Assembly: GCA_020636435.1 (NCBI GenBank)
Contig: JACJXX010000001.1
Coordinates: 2,683,001 to 2,747,000 of the forward strand
Length of the DNA: 64,000 nucleotides
Reading direction: 5' to 3'
DNA from: Lewinellaceae bacterium
GTDB taxonomy: Bacteria > Bacteroidota > Bacteroidia > Chitinophagales > Saprospiraceae
A program made the translations under genes and the position numbers. Shown piece after piece: positions 1-8,066 of this stretch. The notes beneath the pieces are model-generated. The model ran no database searches and had not been told where the DNA came from. It was given only the letters and a program-made list of their open reading frames with translations. Position 1 is the stretch's first letter. Every line of letters starts with the position of its first letter.

Positions 1-1116
1 ATCATGTACGTCCCGCAGGCCTATACCGGGGAGGAACCCTGGCCCCTGATCCTCAGCCTCCACGGATATACCGGCACGGCGGAGCTGCAGCGCCTGATCA
101 GCAATTTCGAGGCCCTGGCCGATGAAGAACACTTCCTCCTGGCCTATCCGCAGGGATTGGAGATCGACGATCCTTCCGGAGGCATCCTGCCGGCATTGCC
201 GCCACGAGGCACCGGATGGAACATCCTGGATCCCGACGGCCCGGATGACCTGGGCTTCATGGCCGCCCTTATCGACAGCATTGCCGCCGGGTTTAATGTC
301 GACTCCGGGCTGGTCTTCGCTGCCGGGCATTCCAACGGAGGCACGCTGGCTTATGTGATGGCCTGCGAACTCACGGGCCGCATCGCCGCCATTGCCTCGG
401 TAGGCGGGCCGGGCACTTCTCCCGGGCTGGTGCCCTTCTTTGAATGCGATGCCACGGCGCCGACGCCCGTTTTGCATATCCATGGAACAGCCGATGCGGT
501 GGTTCCCTACAACGGAGTCAACGGCCTTTTTGCCTCCATACCAGACCTGGTGGAGGGCTGGGGCGCTTTCAACGGCTGCTCCTCCGGCCCCGTCGTGACC
601 GAGGTGGCCAATACCAACCTTCAGGATGGCAGCTCCGTCACCCTGATCCAGTACCTGGATTGCGAGCAGGATGCGGAGGTATGGCACTTCCGGATCAACG
701 GCGGCGGCCACTGGTGGCCGGGCAGCATCGACGTGCCCTTCTTCCTGGAGTCCGTTTTTGGAAAAACCAACCGCGACTTTGACGCCAGCCGGGAGATTTG
801 GAACTTCTTTACCGGCCAGCCGCTTACCGGCGCAGAGGAACGAGCGGTCGTACCCCTGGCAACAATTACCGCCTTTCCCAATCCGTTTGAGGATAATGTT
901 TCTTTTGCTTTTTACCTTCCGGAGGCAGGAAAGGTTGGCCTGAAGATTTTCAACCCATTAGGGCGGCAGGTAGCTGCTTTGCCAGGCCGGGAACTGCCCG
1001 GAGGGTGGCAACAGCTACAGTGGAAAATACAGCGCCCCCTGGCGCCAGGCCTCTACCTGGCCGTCATAGAAGCCGATGGAGTGCCGTCAGGCCAGGCAAG
1101 ACTGATCCGGAAATAA
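1..1116 (+). CDS. Secreted PHB-depolymerase-like esterase with T9SS sorting domain (5' partial)
   Basis: Alpha/beta-hydrolase of the LpqC/polyhydroxybutyrate-depolymerase group, predicted to hydrolyse ester bonds of extracellular substrates. Counting from the Met codon at 4, the oxyanion region LSLHGY is at 18-22, the nucleophile elbow GHSNGG has Ser110, HIHGTAD supplies Asp164, and GGGHWWPG supplies the His. The last ~80 residues (FPNPFEDNVSFAFYLPEAG onward) are a T9SS type A sorting domain, so the protein is probably exported through the outer membrane. The frame is open to the window edge, and family members normally have a signal peptide before this point, so the real start lies outside. 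The TAA stop is also the flank of the mobile-like repeat that follows. The exact substrate is unknown. Confidence 0.85.
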   Translation: MMYVPQAYTGEEPWPLILSLHGYTGTAELQRLISNFEALADEEHFLLAYPQGLEIDDPSGGILPALPPRGTGWNILDPDGPDDLGFMAALIDSIAAGFNVDSGLVFAAGHSNGGTLAYVMACELTGRIAAIASVGGPGTSPGLVPFFECDATAPTPVLHIHGTADAVVPYNGVNGLFASIPDLVEGWGAFNGCSSGPVVTEVANTNLQDGSSVTLIQYLDCEQDAEVWHFRINGGGHWWPGSIDVPFFLESVFGKTNRDFDASREIWNFFTGQPLTGAEERAVVPLATITAFPNPFEDNVSFAFYLPEAGKVGLKIFNPLGRQVAALPGRELPGGWQQLQWKIQRPLAPGLYLAVIEADGVPSGQARLIRK

Positions 1117-1276
1117 GGCACGACGAAAGAATAAACTGTCCATTCTGGCTTGTCCTTTTTGCGCCATGCTGCGTTGCTCATCACTCAGGTAGCTTTGGCT
1201 ATCCTCATTCTTCGCGCCTTGCCTGGCACAAAAATTACTGCCCCATAATTGAACACTTTATTCTTTCCTCGTGCCT
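1117..1276 (+). mobile_element. Non-coding TIR element, family 1, copy 1 (160 bp)
   Basis: Bounded by imperfect terminal inverted repeats GGCACGACGAAAGAATAAA (left) and, read inward from the right, GGCACGAGGAAAGAATAAA. TAA stands on both sides, consistent with a 3-bp target duplication, and the left TAA is the esterase stop codon. A near-identical copy in the opposite orientation is at 20071-20257. There is no ORF of note inside, so it is MITE-like and would need a transposase in trans. Confidence 0.8.
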
Positions 1277-1304
1277 AAGTGTTTTTTGTATGCCATTACC
1301 TGTA

Positions 1305-1340
1305 TCAACCCAATCAACTCAATCAACCCAATCAACCAAC
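1305..1340. repeat. Short tandem array, CAATCAAC-type units
   Basis: Degenerate 8-9 bp units of the CAATCAACC type abut the stop codon of the minus-strand FKBP-TPR gene. Related units occur at 32086-32216. Confidence 0.6.
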
Positions 1341-2086
1341 TACCTCAACTGCTCCAACATCTGCCGGGCATTGCTGTTTTGCGGGTTCAACTCTAACGAC
1401 CGTTGGTAGTGCTGCTTGGCCATCTCCCGGTCGCCGGCCCGGTAGTAGGCTTCAGCCAGGCTATCGTAGGCGTTGGCGGAAGAGGGGTATTGCTCTACAT
1501 TGTAGCTGAAAGCAGTAATGGCCTCTTCGGCATTTCCGTTTCCGAGGAACAGATAACCGACCTGGTTGATCTCCCACTCTCCAAAATAAGCTTTTGAGCT
1601 GTTGATCAGCAGTTTGAATTCCTTGTAAGCCGATTCCGGGCCGCCGCTTTCCATCGCCTTGGCCACCAGGCGTGCGCCGTCGGGCAGAGGAGGCATTACC
1701 TCCATCAACTCAATTTCCCAGATGGCGTAATTCCCGGGTATATCCATGGACGGAGCGTTGCGCATGGCCTCCCGGAGGTCGGGCATCGGGATGTCAAAGC
1801 GATACTTTCCGCCAACCTTCATGACCTCGAAAGCCGACTGGAAGGACGACGGCAATTCGGAGATCAGTTGATAATCCGGTACGCCGATCTGATAGGTGGA
1901 AACCAGCACTCTTCCGTTGACGTCCAAAAGCTGGTTGTGGGTAAGCGCGCCCATGTTGCTGCTGAGTTGGGAGCCGTTTCCCGGCCGGAGCACCTCGTAC
2001 GTCCAGCCGTTGGGAGTTGTCATTTTCTGGGCATCGGCCCAATTGCACAGAAAGACCAGGAGGCATAGGGGGGATAGCCATCTCAT
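1340..2086 (-). CDS. Secreted FKBP-like protein with TPR repeats
   Basis: 248 aa with a signal peptide (hydrophobic residues 5-17, ending near WADAQ). Residues ~25-125 resemble a divergent FKBP-type peptidyl-prolyl isomerase fold (YEVLRPGNG; a long insert; FQSAFEVMKVGGKYRFDIP; YAIWEIELMEV). The last ~110 residues form TPR-like helices (EEAITAFSYNVEQYPSSANAYDS). A periplasmic folding or scaffold role is likely. Isomerase activity is uncertain because the active-site aromatic residues of FKBPs are not clearly kept. It reads towards the esterase and is followed immediately by a short tandem array. Confidence 0.7.
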   Translation of the reverse strand: MRWLSPLCLLVFLCNWADAQKMTTPNGWTYEVLRPGNGSQLSSNMGALTHNQLLDVNGRVLVSTYQIGVPDYQLISELPSSFQSAFEVMKVGGKYRFDIPMPDLREAMRNAPSMDIPGNYAIWEIELMEVMPPLPDGARLVAKAMESGGPESAYKEFKLLINSSKAYFGEWEINQVGYLFLGNGNAEEAITAFSYNVEQYPSSANAYDSLAEAYYRAGDREMAKQHYQRSLELNPQNSNARQMLEQLR

Positions 2087-2188
2087 CGTTGCGTGGTTTT
2101 GGTTAAAGTATGGAAAAACTTATATGAAATTAATTCAAATTTTTGGGACCATGGCCACGCGAATGAAGCTTTAACATTTGAAAAGTGT

Positions 2189-2701
2189 TTAATCCTCCCA
2201 GGGTTCTTTCGTAAAACGCAGGTCGAGCAGGCGCAGGCGGCGGCGTTTGCCGATCCTGGCCGTCTTGTTTCTGAAAAGCCGGGGAATAGCGAAGGAAAGG
2301 CCGATGGAGGTGGCCGAAACAATAGCATCCGACCATTGATAGTGGGTATCGCTGTCTCCGTCAACTGCTGTGCCGACAGCGGCGAAACCCGACCAGGCGA
2401 CGCCAAACCAGAAGAGAGAAATTCCGGTTGCCCGGGGCCAGGCGCGCTCATACCGGAGGGCGCTGATGTCCTGCACTTTGACGTAACGGTCGCCTAAAAC
2501 CAGAATGCTGTCTTCCACCTTTATGGCTTCGATGAAACCACTGTGAAAAACATCCTCCCCTCGCAGTTGGTAAGTAATGGGGTCTCCGACATACATCTTT
2601 TCCGCCCGGGGGCGGCCGTATTTTTCGATCTGCAGTACTTTCTGAGCGTTAAGCAGGCTGCTGCCCCAAAACAGGATCACGAATGGAAGGAAGATGCGCA
2701 T
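2189..2701 (-). CDS. Secreted protein of unknown function
   Basis: 170 aa starting at MRIFLPFVILFWGS, a clear signal peptide (cleavage near LLNAQ). I prefer this ATG because the upstream extension of the frame translates a tandem repeat. Residues ~20-90 are beta-rich (KVLQIEKYGRPRAEKMYVGD, VEDSILVLGDRYVKVQDISALRYE). Two hydrophobic stretches follow around ISLFWFGVAWSGFAAVG and IVSATSIGLSFAIP, then a basic tail. The pattern matches small Bacteroidota periplasmic proteins whose function is unknown to me. Confidence 0.6.
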   Translation of the reverse strand: MRIFLPFVILFWGSSLLNAQKVLQIEKYGRPRAEKMYVGDPITYQLRGEDVFHSGFIEAIKVEDSILVLGDRYVKVQDISALRYERAWPRATGISLFWFGVAWSGFAAVGTAVDGDSDTHYQWSDAIVSATSIGLSFAIPRLFRNKTARIGKRRRLRLLDLRFTKEPWED

Positions 2702-2785
2702 GTTGTTTTCGATTTGTCCTAAAAGTAAAGAACCTTTGATCACTACTAAAGAATAGCAGATACTCTTAATGGTTGGTTGTGCGGT

Positions 2786-2860
2786 GCCTGTCTCCCTGTC
2801 TCCCTGTTTCCCTGTTCCCCTGTCCCATTGTCCCCCTGTATCCCTGTCTCCCTGTCTCCC
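2786..2860. repeat. CCCTGTNTC tandem array, left part
   Basis: About eight copies of a 7-10 bp unit (CCCTGTCT and variants). The same array resumes at 2985-3020 on the far side of the TIR element at 2861-2984, so the element appears to sit inside the array. Confidence 0.7.
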
Positions 2861-2984
2861 GGCTACCATTCTAACGTTGGACAGCCAAGTGGGGCTTCGT
2901 ACATCCTACACAACCCAGGACCGCCGTTGGACCCGTACATCGTACACATCCCGGCAACCTTTGTCCAATCTTAGACAGATAGCC
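2861..2984. mobile_element. Non-coding TIR element, family 2, copy A (124 bp)
   Basis: Starts GGCTACCATTCTAACGTTGG and ends with an imperfect inverse (read inward GGCTATCTGTCTAAGATTGG). A same-length copy lies at 6790-6913 and diverged members at 61692-61855. It carries internal near-direct repeats of CGTACA. No coding content is seen. Confidence 0.75.
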
Positions 2985-3020
2985 TGTATCCCTGTATCCC
3001 TGTATCCCTGTCTCCCCGTC
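2985..3020. repeat. CCCTGTATC tandem array, right part
   Basis: Four to five copies of CCCTGTATC/CCCTGTCTC between the TIR element and the stop codon of rnpA, continuing the array at 2786-2860. Confidence 0.65.
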
Positions 3021-3027
3021 CCCCGCC

Positions 3028-3411
3028 CTACCTCCTTTTACCCAACCTGCGTATCACCTGCCGCATGGCGTGTTCGATCTCCGGATAAGGAAGGGCATCC
3101 TTGGCCACATAGATCAAAAGCAAGGCATACTGCTGTTTTTCCCCTTCCATGGCCCGGTAAAGGCGGTGTTTATTCAGGCGCCAGGCTTCGCGTATTTGCC
3201 GGCGGATGCGGTTGCGCGCCACTGCTTTGGGGAATTTTTTCTTAGGGACGCTCACCGTAAACTGGGCCGGAAATTCACTTCGCCGTTCTTTCATCGGCAT
3301 ATACACTACCCTGAGGGGATACTGCCCGAAAGACTTCCCTTCTTTGAACAAGGCGCCGATCACCTTGCGGCTTTTCAGGCGCTCGCCTCTCTGAAATGTA
3401 TACGATGGCAT
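3028..3411 (-). CDS. rnpA: Ribonuclease P protein component
   Basis: 127 aa, the usual size. RnpA binds the RNase P RNA and helps 5' maturation of pre-tRNAs in the cytoplasm. The N-terminal TFQRGERLKSRKVIGALFKEGK and the central RNR-type motif AVARNRIRRQIREAWR are family signatures, and the protein is strongly basic. The upstream 256 bp (3412-3667) contain no rpmH, the common neighbour, so the usual rpmH-rnpA pair is split here. The start is the only reasonable ATG. Confidence 0.95.
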   Translation of the reverse strand: MPSYTFQRGERLKSRKVIGALFKEGKSFGQYPLRVVYMPMKERRSEFPAQFTVSVPKKKFPKAVARNRIRRQIREAWRLNKHRLYRAMEGEKQQYALLLIYVAKDALPYPEIEHAMRQVIRRLGKRR

Positions 3412-3552
3412 GAACGGTGATTTTTTAAAGCTTGCAAAGTACCCGGTTTTACACCCAAAAACCGGTGGTTTGAAAAAAAAAATGAAAAAAAGTTGAAAAA
3501 TCTTTATGGAATTTTTCGATTTCTGCGACTGATACTATGAGAACACTTTTTT

Positions 3553-3612
3553 TATACTGGCACACGCACGGCTTTGAGCATTGTAAAAAACCAGCGAGGC
3601 CAGTATATGCTG
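3553..3612 (+). repeat. 60-bp dispersed repeat, copy X
   Basis: Runs from TATACTGGCAC to GGCCAGTATATGCTG. A second copy in the same orientation is at 6700-6758, with conserved ends and a diverged centre. A further TATACTGACGC-type end, inverted, follows at ~3638-3649. It lies just upstream of the PUR gene, where it might also act as leader DNA. Confidence 0.55.
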
Positions 3613-3667
3613 ACCAGGCCGGCCAATACCGGGCTTGCGTCAGTATAACCTTTAAACCCTCCATATC

Positions 3668-3922
3668 ATGGAAAAAAATGCTCGTTATTCAGAAACAGTG
3701 AAGGGAGATTCCCGGACCTATTTTTTCGATCTCAAACAATCGGAAAAAGGCGATCCTTACCTGCTCATTACGGAAAGCCGGAAAAGCAAAGAAGCCGAAA
3801 GTGATTTCGAAAGGAGCCGAATCATCATCTGGAACCAGGATTTCGACAAGTTTACTAAGGCGCTGAGCAACGTCATCCAGCACCATCAGGAAAAACCCGA
3901 CGCTGTAACCAGCAAGGAATAG
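3668..3922 (+). CDS. PUR-family nucleic-acid-binding protein (DUF3276)
   Basis: 84 aa. Matches the Bacteroidota/spirochaete PUR-alpha-like DUF3276 family: RTYFFDLKQSEKGDPYLLITES forms the beta-sheet, and IIIWNQDFDKFTKALSNVI the C-terminal strand-helix. Family members bind single-stranded RNA/DNA and are cytoplasmic. The start codon ATG at 3668 has no strong Shine-Dalgarno sequence. The gene stands alone upstream of radC. Confidence 0.85.
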   Translation: MEKNARYSETVKGDSRTYFFDLKQSEKGDPYLLITESRKSKEAESDFERSRIIIWNQDFDKFTKALSNVIQHHQEKPDAVTSKE

Positions 3923-3950
3923 TTTCCATTTTACGTTACTGTCTGTTTCT

Positions 3951-3999
3951 AAGGGGCACGGGGCCTTTGCCTCCCGGGCGGGGCGGGCCCTGGCCCCTT
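3951..3999 (+). terminator. Possible hairpin terminator after the PUR gene
   Basis: AAGGGGC pairs with GCCCCTT across a G/C-rich loop, and GTTTT follows on the plus strand. It lies between the PUR gene and radC. Confidence 0.4.
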
Positions 4000-4025
4000 G
4001 TTTTCAAAATCCAAATTTTCACCCC

Positions 4026-4727
4026 ATGCAAAATTATAAACCCAGCACCCTGGGCATCAAGAGCCTGGCGGAAGAGGACCGCCCACGCGAAAAATTGCTG
4101 AGCAAGGGCAAAGGCAGCCTTTCCGACGCGGAACTGCTGGCCATACTCCTGGGGTCGGGTTCCAGGGAAGAATCGGCCGTAGGGCTGGCCCAGAGCATCC
4201 TGCACTCCATTGGCAACAACCTGAATGAGCTGGGAAAATGCTCGGTTGCGGGGCTTAAAAAGTTCAAAGGCGTTGGCGAGGCCAAGGCCATTGCCATTGT
4301 CGCCGCCATGGAACTGGCCCGGCGCCGGCAACTGTCCCGCATTTACGAGAAGCCACAGGTGAGTTGCAGCCAGGATGCCTTCAACGCGGTCGCCCCCTTG
4401 TTGATGGACCTGCCCCGCGAAGAGTTTTGGATATTGCTGCTCAACCGCGCCAACCGGATCATTGGCCGGGAAAGGATCAGCCAGGGCGGCGTGGCAGGCA
4501 CCGTGGTCGACGCCAAGGTCGTCTTCGGCGCCGCTGTCGAGGGAAAAGCCTGCTCCATCGTGCTTTGCCACAACCACCCCTCCGGCAACCTCAACCCCAG
4601 CCAGGCGGACATCGACCTGACCCGCAAACTCAAAAAAGCCGGCGAAACGCTGGATACGCAGGTGGTCGACCACCTCATCATTGGCGACGGGGGATATTTC
4701 AGCTTTGCAGATGAAGGATTGATCTGA
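4026..4727 (+). CDS. radC: RadC family JAB-domain protein
   Basis: 233 aa, full length. The N-terminal region holds helix-hairpin-helix motifs (LKKFKGVGEAKAIAI, residues 77-91). The C-terminal JAMM/MPN+ metalloprotease-like domain has CHNHPSG (His182, His184) and Asp195, the expected zinc ligands. Historically named a DNA repair protein, but its biochemical role is unsettled. It lies alone between the PUR gene and the ABC exporter on the same strand. Confidence 0.93.
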   Translation: MQNYKPSTLGIKSLAEEDRPREKLLSKGKGSLSDAELLAILLGSGSREESAVGLAQSILHSIGNNLNELGKCSVAGLKKFKGVGEAKAIAIVAAMELARRRQLSRIYEKPQVSCSQDAFNAVAPLLMDLPREEFWILLLNRANRIIGRERISQGGVAGTVVDAKVVFGAAVEGKACSIVLCHNHPSGNLNPSQADIDLTRKLKKAGETLDTQVVDHLIIGDGGYFSFADEGLI

Positions 4728-4863
4728 TGCCGGGCCCGGGCAGGATTTAGGCCAAAACACCTGAAAATGCCCGGAAATAGATGCCGTTAAAACTAATCCT
4801 TTACTCTCTTGTTCCCTAGATTAGCGTTTTGTGCTCACTTACAACTACCCAGAACCTGAATAA

Positions 4864-6633
4864 ATGGCTTCGCTCGACAAGAACAAGATCGACTTCTATC
4901 TACTGGGCCGGGTGCTCGGCCTGGCCAAACCCTACCGGAACATATTTCTCCTCGCCGGCATACTTGCAGTGCTGCTGGCGCCCCTGGCTACCCTGCGCCC
5001 TTACCTGGTGAAGGAGATGGTGGATAATTACATTTTTGTCAACGACATTCAGGGCCTGACCCGGATGGCGTTGTTGCTTTGCCTGCTGCTGGTGCTGGAG
5101 GCGGGTTTCCGCTATGTTTTCATTTATTCCACCAACCTGCTGGGGCAGTCGGTCATCCGCGACCTTCGGGTACGGGTTTTCAAGCACCTCACCAGCCTGC
5201 GCCTGGCTTACTTCGACCGCACGCCGATCGGTACGTCTACCACCCGAACCATCAACGACATCGAAGCCATAAATACCGTCTTCTCCCAGGGATCGATCAC
5301 CATTATTGCCGACCTGCTGACCCTGGTCACGGTGCTGGGCGTGATGTTCTACACCAGTTGGAAGCTCACCCTGATCTGCCTGGCCACCATGCCTTTCCTC
5401 ATCATCGCCAGTTATGTGTTCAAGGAGAAAGTGAAAACGGCTTTTCAGAAAGTGCGTTCCCAGATTTCCCGCATGAATGCCTTTTTGCAGGAACGCATCA
5501 CCGGAATGCTGATCGTACAAATCTTTAACGCGGAGAAACAGGAAATGGAAAAATTCAAAAAGATCAACCGGGAATATACTCAGGCCAACCTCGACTCCAT
5601 CCTCTATTACGCCATATTTTTTCCGGTGGTAGAGATCATCTCCGCCTTTTCGCTGGGCCTGATGGTCTGGTGGGGGGCACAGGACGCCCTGCGCGCAGGC
5701 GGCGTTACCCTGGGCGCGCTGGTAGCCTTTCCCATCTTCCTGGATATGCTCTTCCGCCCGATCCGGACGGTGGCCAATAATTTCAATACCCTGCAAATGG
5801 GGCTGGTGGCGTCAGAACGCGTATTCAACGTGCTGGACAAGGATGACCAGATCGAGAACACCGGCTCCATCAAGCCGGAAAAGCTGGAAGGCAAGGTCGG
5901 TTTCGAGCAGGTTTATTTCGCCTACAACGCCAAAGATTATGTGCTCAAAGACCTCAATTTCCGGATCGAGCCGGGAGAAACCCTCGCCATCGTCGGCAGT
6001 ACCGGCTCGGGCAAGACCACCATCATCAACATACTGAACCGCTTCTACGAGATACAAAAGGGAAGTATCCGGATCGACGGGGTGGACATCCGGGATTATG
6101 AGCTGGAAACACTCCGCCGGCGCATCGCTATCGTCCTGCAGGATGTATTTCTCTTTTCCGGCTCGGTATTGGAGAACATTACCCTGCGGGATTCCCGCTT
6201 TTCCCGGGAAGAGGTGGTTGAGGCTTCCAAAATGATCGGCGCGCACGAATTTATCGAAAAGCTGCCCGGCGGTTACGATTATAAGGTGATGGAGCGGGGG
6301 GCTACGCTGTCCATGGGCCAGCGGCAACTGATCTCTTTCGTCCGGGCGCTCGTTTTCAACCCCGACATTCTCATCCTGGATGAGGCCACTTCTTCCATTG
6401 ACCCCGAAACGGAGTCGGTCATTCAGTTCGCAATCGAGAAGCTGATCGCAAAACGCACTTCCATCATCATCGCTCACCGCCTGAGCACCATTCGGCACGC
6501 CGACAATATCATGGTCCTGAGCAAAGGCAAAGTGGAAGAGTTCGGCTCTCACGAAGAGCTGCTTAGAGCGGAGGATGGCCATTACCGCCGCTTATACGAG
6601 ATGCAGTTTTTGCAGACGGCGGAGGAGGGGTAG
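4864..6633 (+). CDS. ABC exporter, fused permease/ATPase (MsbA-like)
   Basis: 589 aa half-transporter that works as a dimer in the inner membrane. The six-helix transmembrane domain spans residues ~25-310. The nucleotide-binding domain has Walker A GSTGSGKTT (Lys384), Q-loop LQDVFLF, signature LSMGQ (482-486), Walker B ILILDE (502-507) and the switch His in IIAHRLST. Close relatives are annotated as lipid/multidrug exporters (MsbA/MdlB). The GT9 glycosyltransferase downstream, although on the other strand, makes a lipid A or glycolipid flippase role plausible but not proven. The start ATG at 4864 lies 3 nt after an in-frame TAA. Confidence 0.9.
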   Translation: MASLDKNKIDFYLLGRVLGLAKPYRNIFLLAGILAVLLAPLATLRPYLVKEMVDNYIFVNDIQGLTRMALLLCLLLVLEAGFRYVFIYSTNLLGQSVIRDLRVRVFKHLTSLRLAYFDRTPIGTSTTRTINDIEAINTVFSQGSITIIADLLTLVTVLGVMFYTSWKLTLICLATMPFLIIASYVFKEKVKTAFQKVRSQISRMNAFLQERITGMLIVQIFNAEKQEMEKFKKINREYTQANLDSILYYAIFFPVVEIISAFSLGLMVWWGAQDALRAGGVTLGALVAFPIFLDMLFRPIRTVANNFNTLQMGLVASERVFNVLDKDDQIENTGSIKPEKLEGKVGFEQVYFAYNAKDYVLKDLNFRIEPGETLAIVGSTGSGKTTIINILNRFYEIQKGSIRIDGVDIRDYELETLRRRIAIVLQDVFLFSGSVLENITLRDSRFSREEVVEASKMIGAHEFIEKLPGGYDYKVMERGATLSMGQRQLISFVRALVFNPDILILDEATSSIDPETESVIQFAIEKLIAKRTSIIIAHRLSTIRHADNIMVLSKGKVEEFGSHEELLRAEDGHYRRLYEMQFLQTAEEG

Positions 6634-6699
6634 GTTCAGGGGGCAAGGTTGGATTGTTTCCTGGTTGGATTGTTACCTGGGTTGGCCGCAACCGGGTGT

Positions 6700-6758
6700 T
6701 ATACTGGCGCAGGCTTGGTTATATGCTTCGGAAGAACCTGCCAGGCCAGCATATACTG
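6700..6758 (+). repeat. 60-bp dispersed repeat, copy Y
   Basis: Same orientation and ends as copy X at 3553-3612 (TATACTGGCGC ... GGCCAGCATATACTG). It lies in the 319-bp gap after the ABC exporter, which also holds two tandem GGTTGGATTGTT units and the family-2 TIR element. No gene is seen in this gap. Confidence 0.55.
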
Positions 6759-6789
6759 CTTTGGTTCATTTTGAAATGTTCAAAACTTA

Positions 6790-6913
6790 GGCTACCATTC
6801 TAACGTTGGACAGCCAAGTGGTGCTTCGTCCACCGTACACAGCCCCGAGCCACCGTTGGCCCCGTACACCGTACACAACCCGGCATCTATTGTCCAACGC
6901 TAGACGGATAGCC
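6790..6913. mobile_element. Non-coding TIR element, family 2, copy B (124 bp)
   Basis: Same length and start as copy A (GGCTACCATTCTAACGTTGG). Its right end, read inward, is GGCTATCCGTCTAGCGTTGG, so the two ends match better here than in copy A. It lies between the convergent ABC exporter and GT9 genes. Confidence 0.75.
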
Positions 6914-6952
6914 AAAACTTACCTTGTGTCAGGGTATATTCATTCTTGCCGC

Positions 6953-7951
6953 CTATATATCCTGCAATTCTTTTACCATCTCTTCCTCCGAAATGTCCCG
7001 CATACATCGGAAATGGCCTTTGGGGCATTCCTGAAAACCGATCTTGGAGCAAGGGCGGCACGACAGGCCTCTGACTTCGAAAGCAGTATTCCGGTCAACG
7101 CCTTCCGGATAGAATGGAGACATGCCAAATTCGGGAATGGTGTTGCCCCAGACCGAAAGAATGTCTTTGCCAAAAGCGGCCGCAATGTGCATCAGCCCGG
7201 TATCGTGCGAAATGACTTTGTAAGCCTGCCGGACGATGGAGGCCGATTGGTTGAGGTTGAACAACCCGCACATATTCAGCGCCTGGCCGCCAGCGGCATC
7301 AGCGATTTGCTGCCCCTCGCCGGCCTCGCCCGGGCCGCCCAGCAGCAGGACGGGCATGCCCGCCTGCCGGCAGATGGAAATGATCTTTTCGGCAGGCAAC
7401 CGCTTGGTGTTGTGGGCTGCTCCGATGGCGAAGGCGATGTACCGGGGAACCTCCTGCTGTGGCGCCAGCACATTGGTAGCCAACAGGTTGCCTACTCTCA
7501 CCTCGTCTTCCGGCGGGATGAAATAATCCAGGCCAAGGCCGTCGTATTGCACGCCCAGGGGTTCCGCCGCCGCCATATAGCGATGGACGATGTGCACATC
7601 CGGCAGCCGGTCTACTTTGAGGTTGACCATGAGCCACTTCTCCCTGTTGATCTTGTCGAAGGAATAGGCCCGGGCCTTCAGCCCCCATTTCACCTGAGCG
7701 GAACGGAGGTTGTTGTGCAAGTCAATGACGTGGCTGTAATCTTCTTTTTTCAAGTCCGCCATGACCTCCGACACCTTCTTTTCTATGGCGTACACCTTAT
7801 CTATGTTTGGATTGGGCTCCACGATGCCGCGAAACGCCCGCTTGGTCAGGTAGTGGACTTCGGCGCCCAGTTGCTGCTTCAGCGCCCGGACAACCGGGGT
7901 GGTCAGCACGATGTCGCCGATGGAGGAAAAACGTATGATAAGGAGTTTCAT
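6953..7951 (-). CDS. Glycosyltransferase family 9 (LPS heptosyltransferase-like)
   Basis: 332 aa from MKLLIIRFSSIGDIVLTTPV, the typical GT9 N-terminus. Upstream in-frame codons look like leader DNA. Two Rossmann-like GT-B halves are visible, with HVIDLHNNLRS in the first and the donor-site region KVISHDTGLMHIAAAFGK in the second. GT9 enzymes add ADP-heptose or related sugars to lipopolysaccharide core at the cytoplasmic face of the inner membrane. The acceptor cannot be read from sequence. Diverges from the Rpn-like nuclease gene. Confidence 0.88.
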   Translation of the reverse strand: MKLLIIRFSSIGDIVLTTPVVRALKQQLGAEVHYLTKRAFRGIVEPNPNIDKVYAIEKKVSEVMADLKKEDYSHVIDLHNNLRSAQVKWGLKARAYSFDKINREKWLMVNLKVDRLPDVHIVHRYMAAAEPLGVQYDGLGLDYFIPPEDEVRVGNLLATNVLAPQQEVPRYIAFAIGAAHNTKRLPAEKIISICRQAGMPVLLLGGPGEAGEGQQIADAAGGQALNMCGLFNLNQSASIVRQAYKVISHDTGLMHIAAAFGKDILSVWGNTIPEFGMSPFYPEGVDRNTAFEVRGLSCRPCSKIGFQECPKGHFRCMRDISEEEMVKELQDI

Positions 7952-8020
7952 AGTAGTGTATATGTACAATTTAACAGCAACTTGGCGGTTATAAAGTTAA
8001 ATTACAACAAAACAAACTCT

Positions 8021-8050
8021 TTTGAAAGTGTTGTAATGATAGTAACTTTG
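8021..8050 (+). promoter_or_regulatory. Bacteroidota-type promoter for the Rpn-like gene
   Basis: TTTG (8021-8024), 18 nt, then TAACTTTG (8043-8050), matching the TTTG/TAnnTTTG consensus. The ATG at 8067 follows 17 nt after the -7 box, giving a very short leader. Confidence 0.6.
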
Positions 8051-8066
8051 TTTGAACAAATGTTGG

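Noticed and set aside
2786..3020. CRISPR-like array
   Set aside because: Units of 7-10 bp without spacers of constant length or cas genes; these are plain tandem repeats.
3412..3667. rpmH (L34) expected next to rnpA
   Set aside because: No L34-like short ORF in the expected place; the 3449-3664 minus-strand frame does not resemble it.
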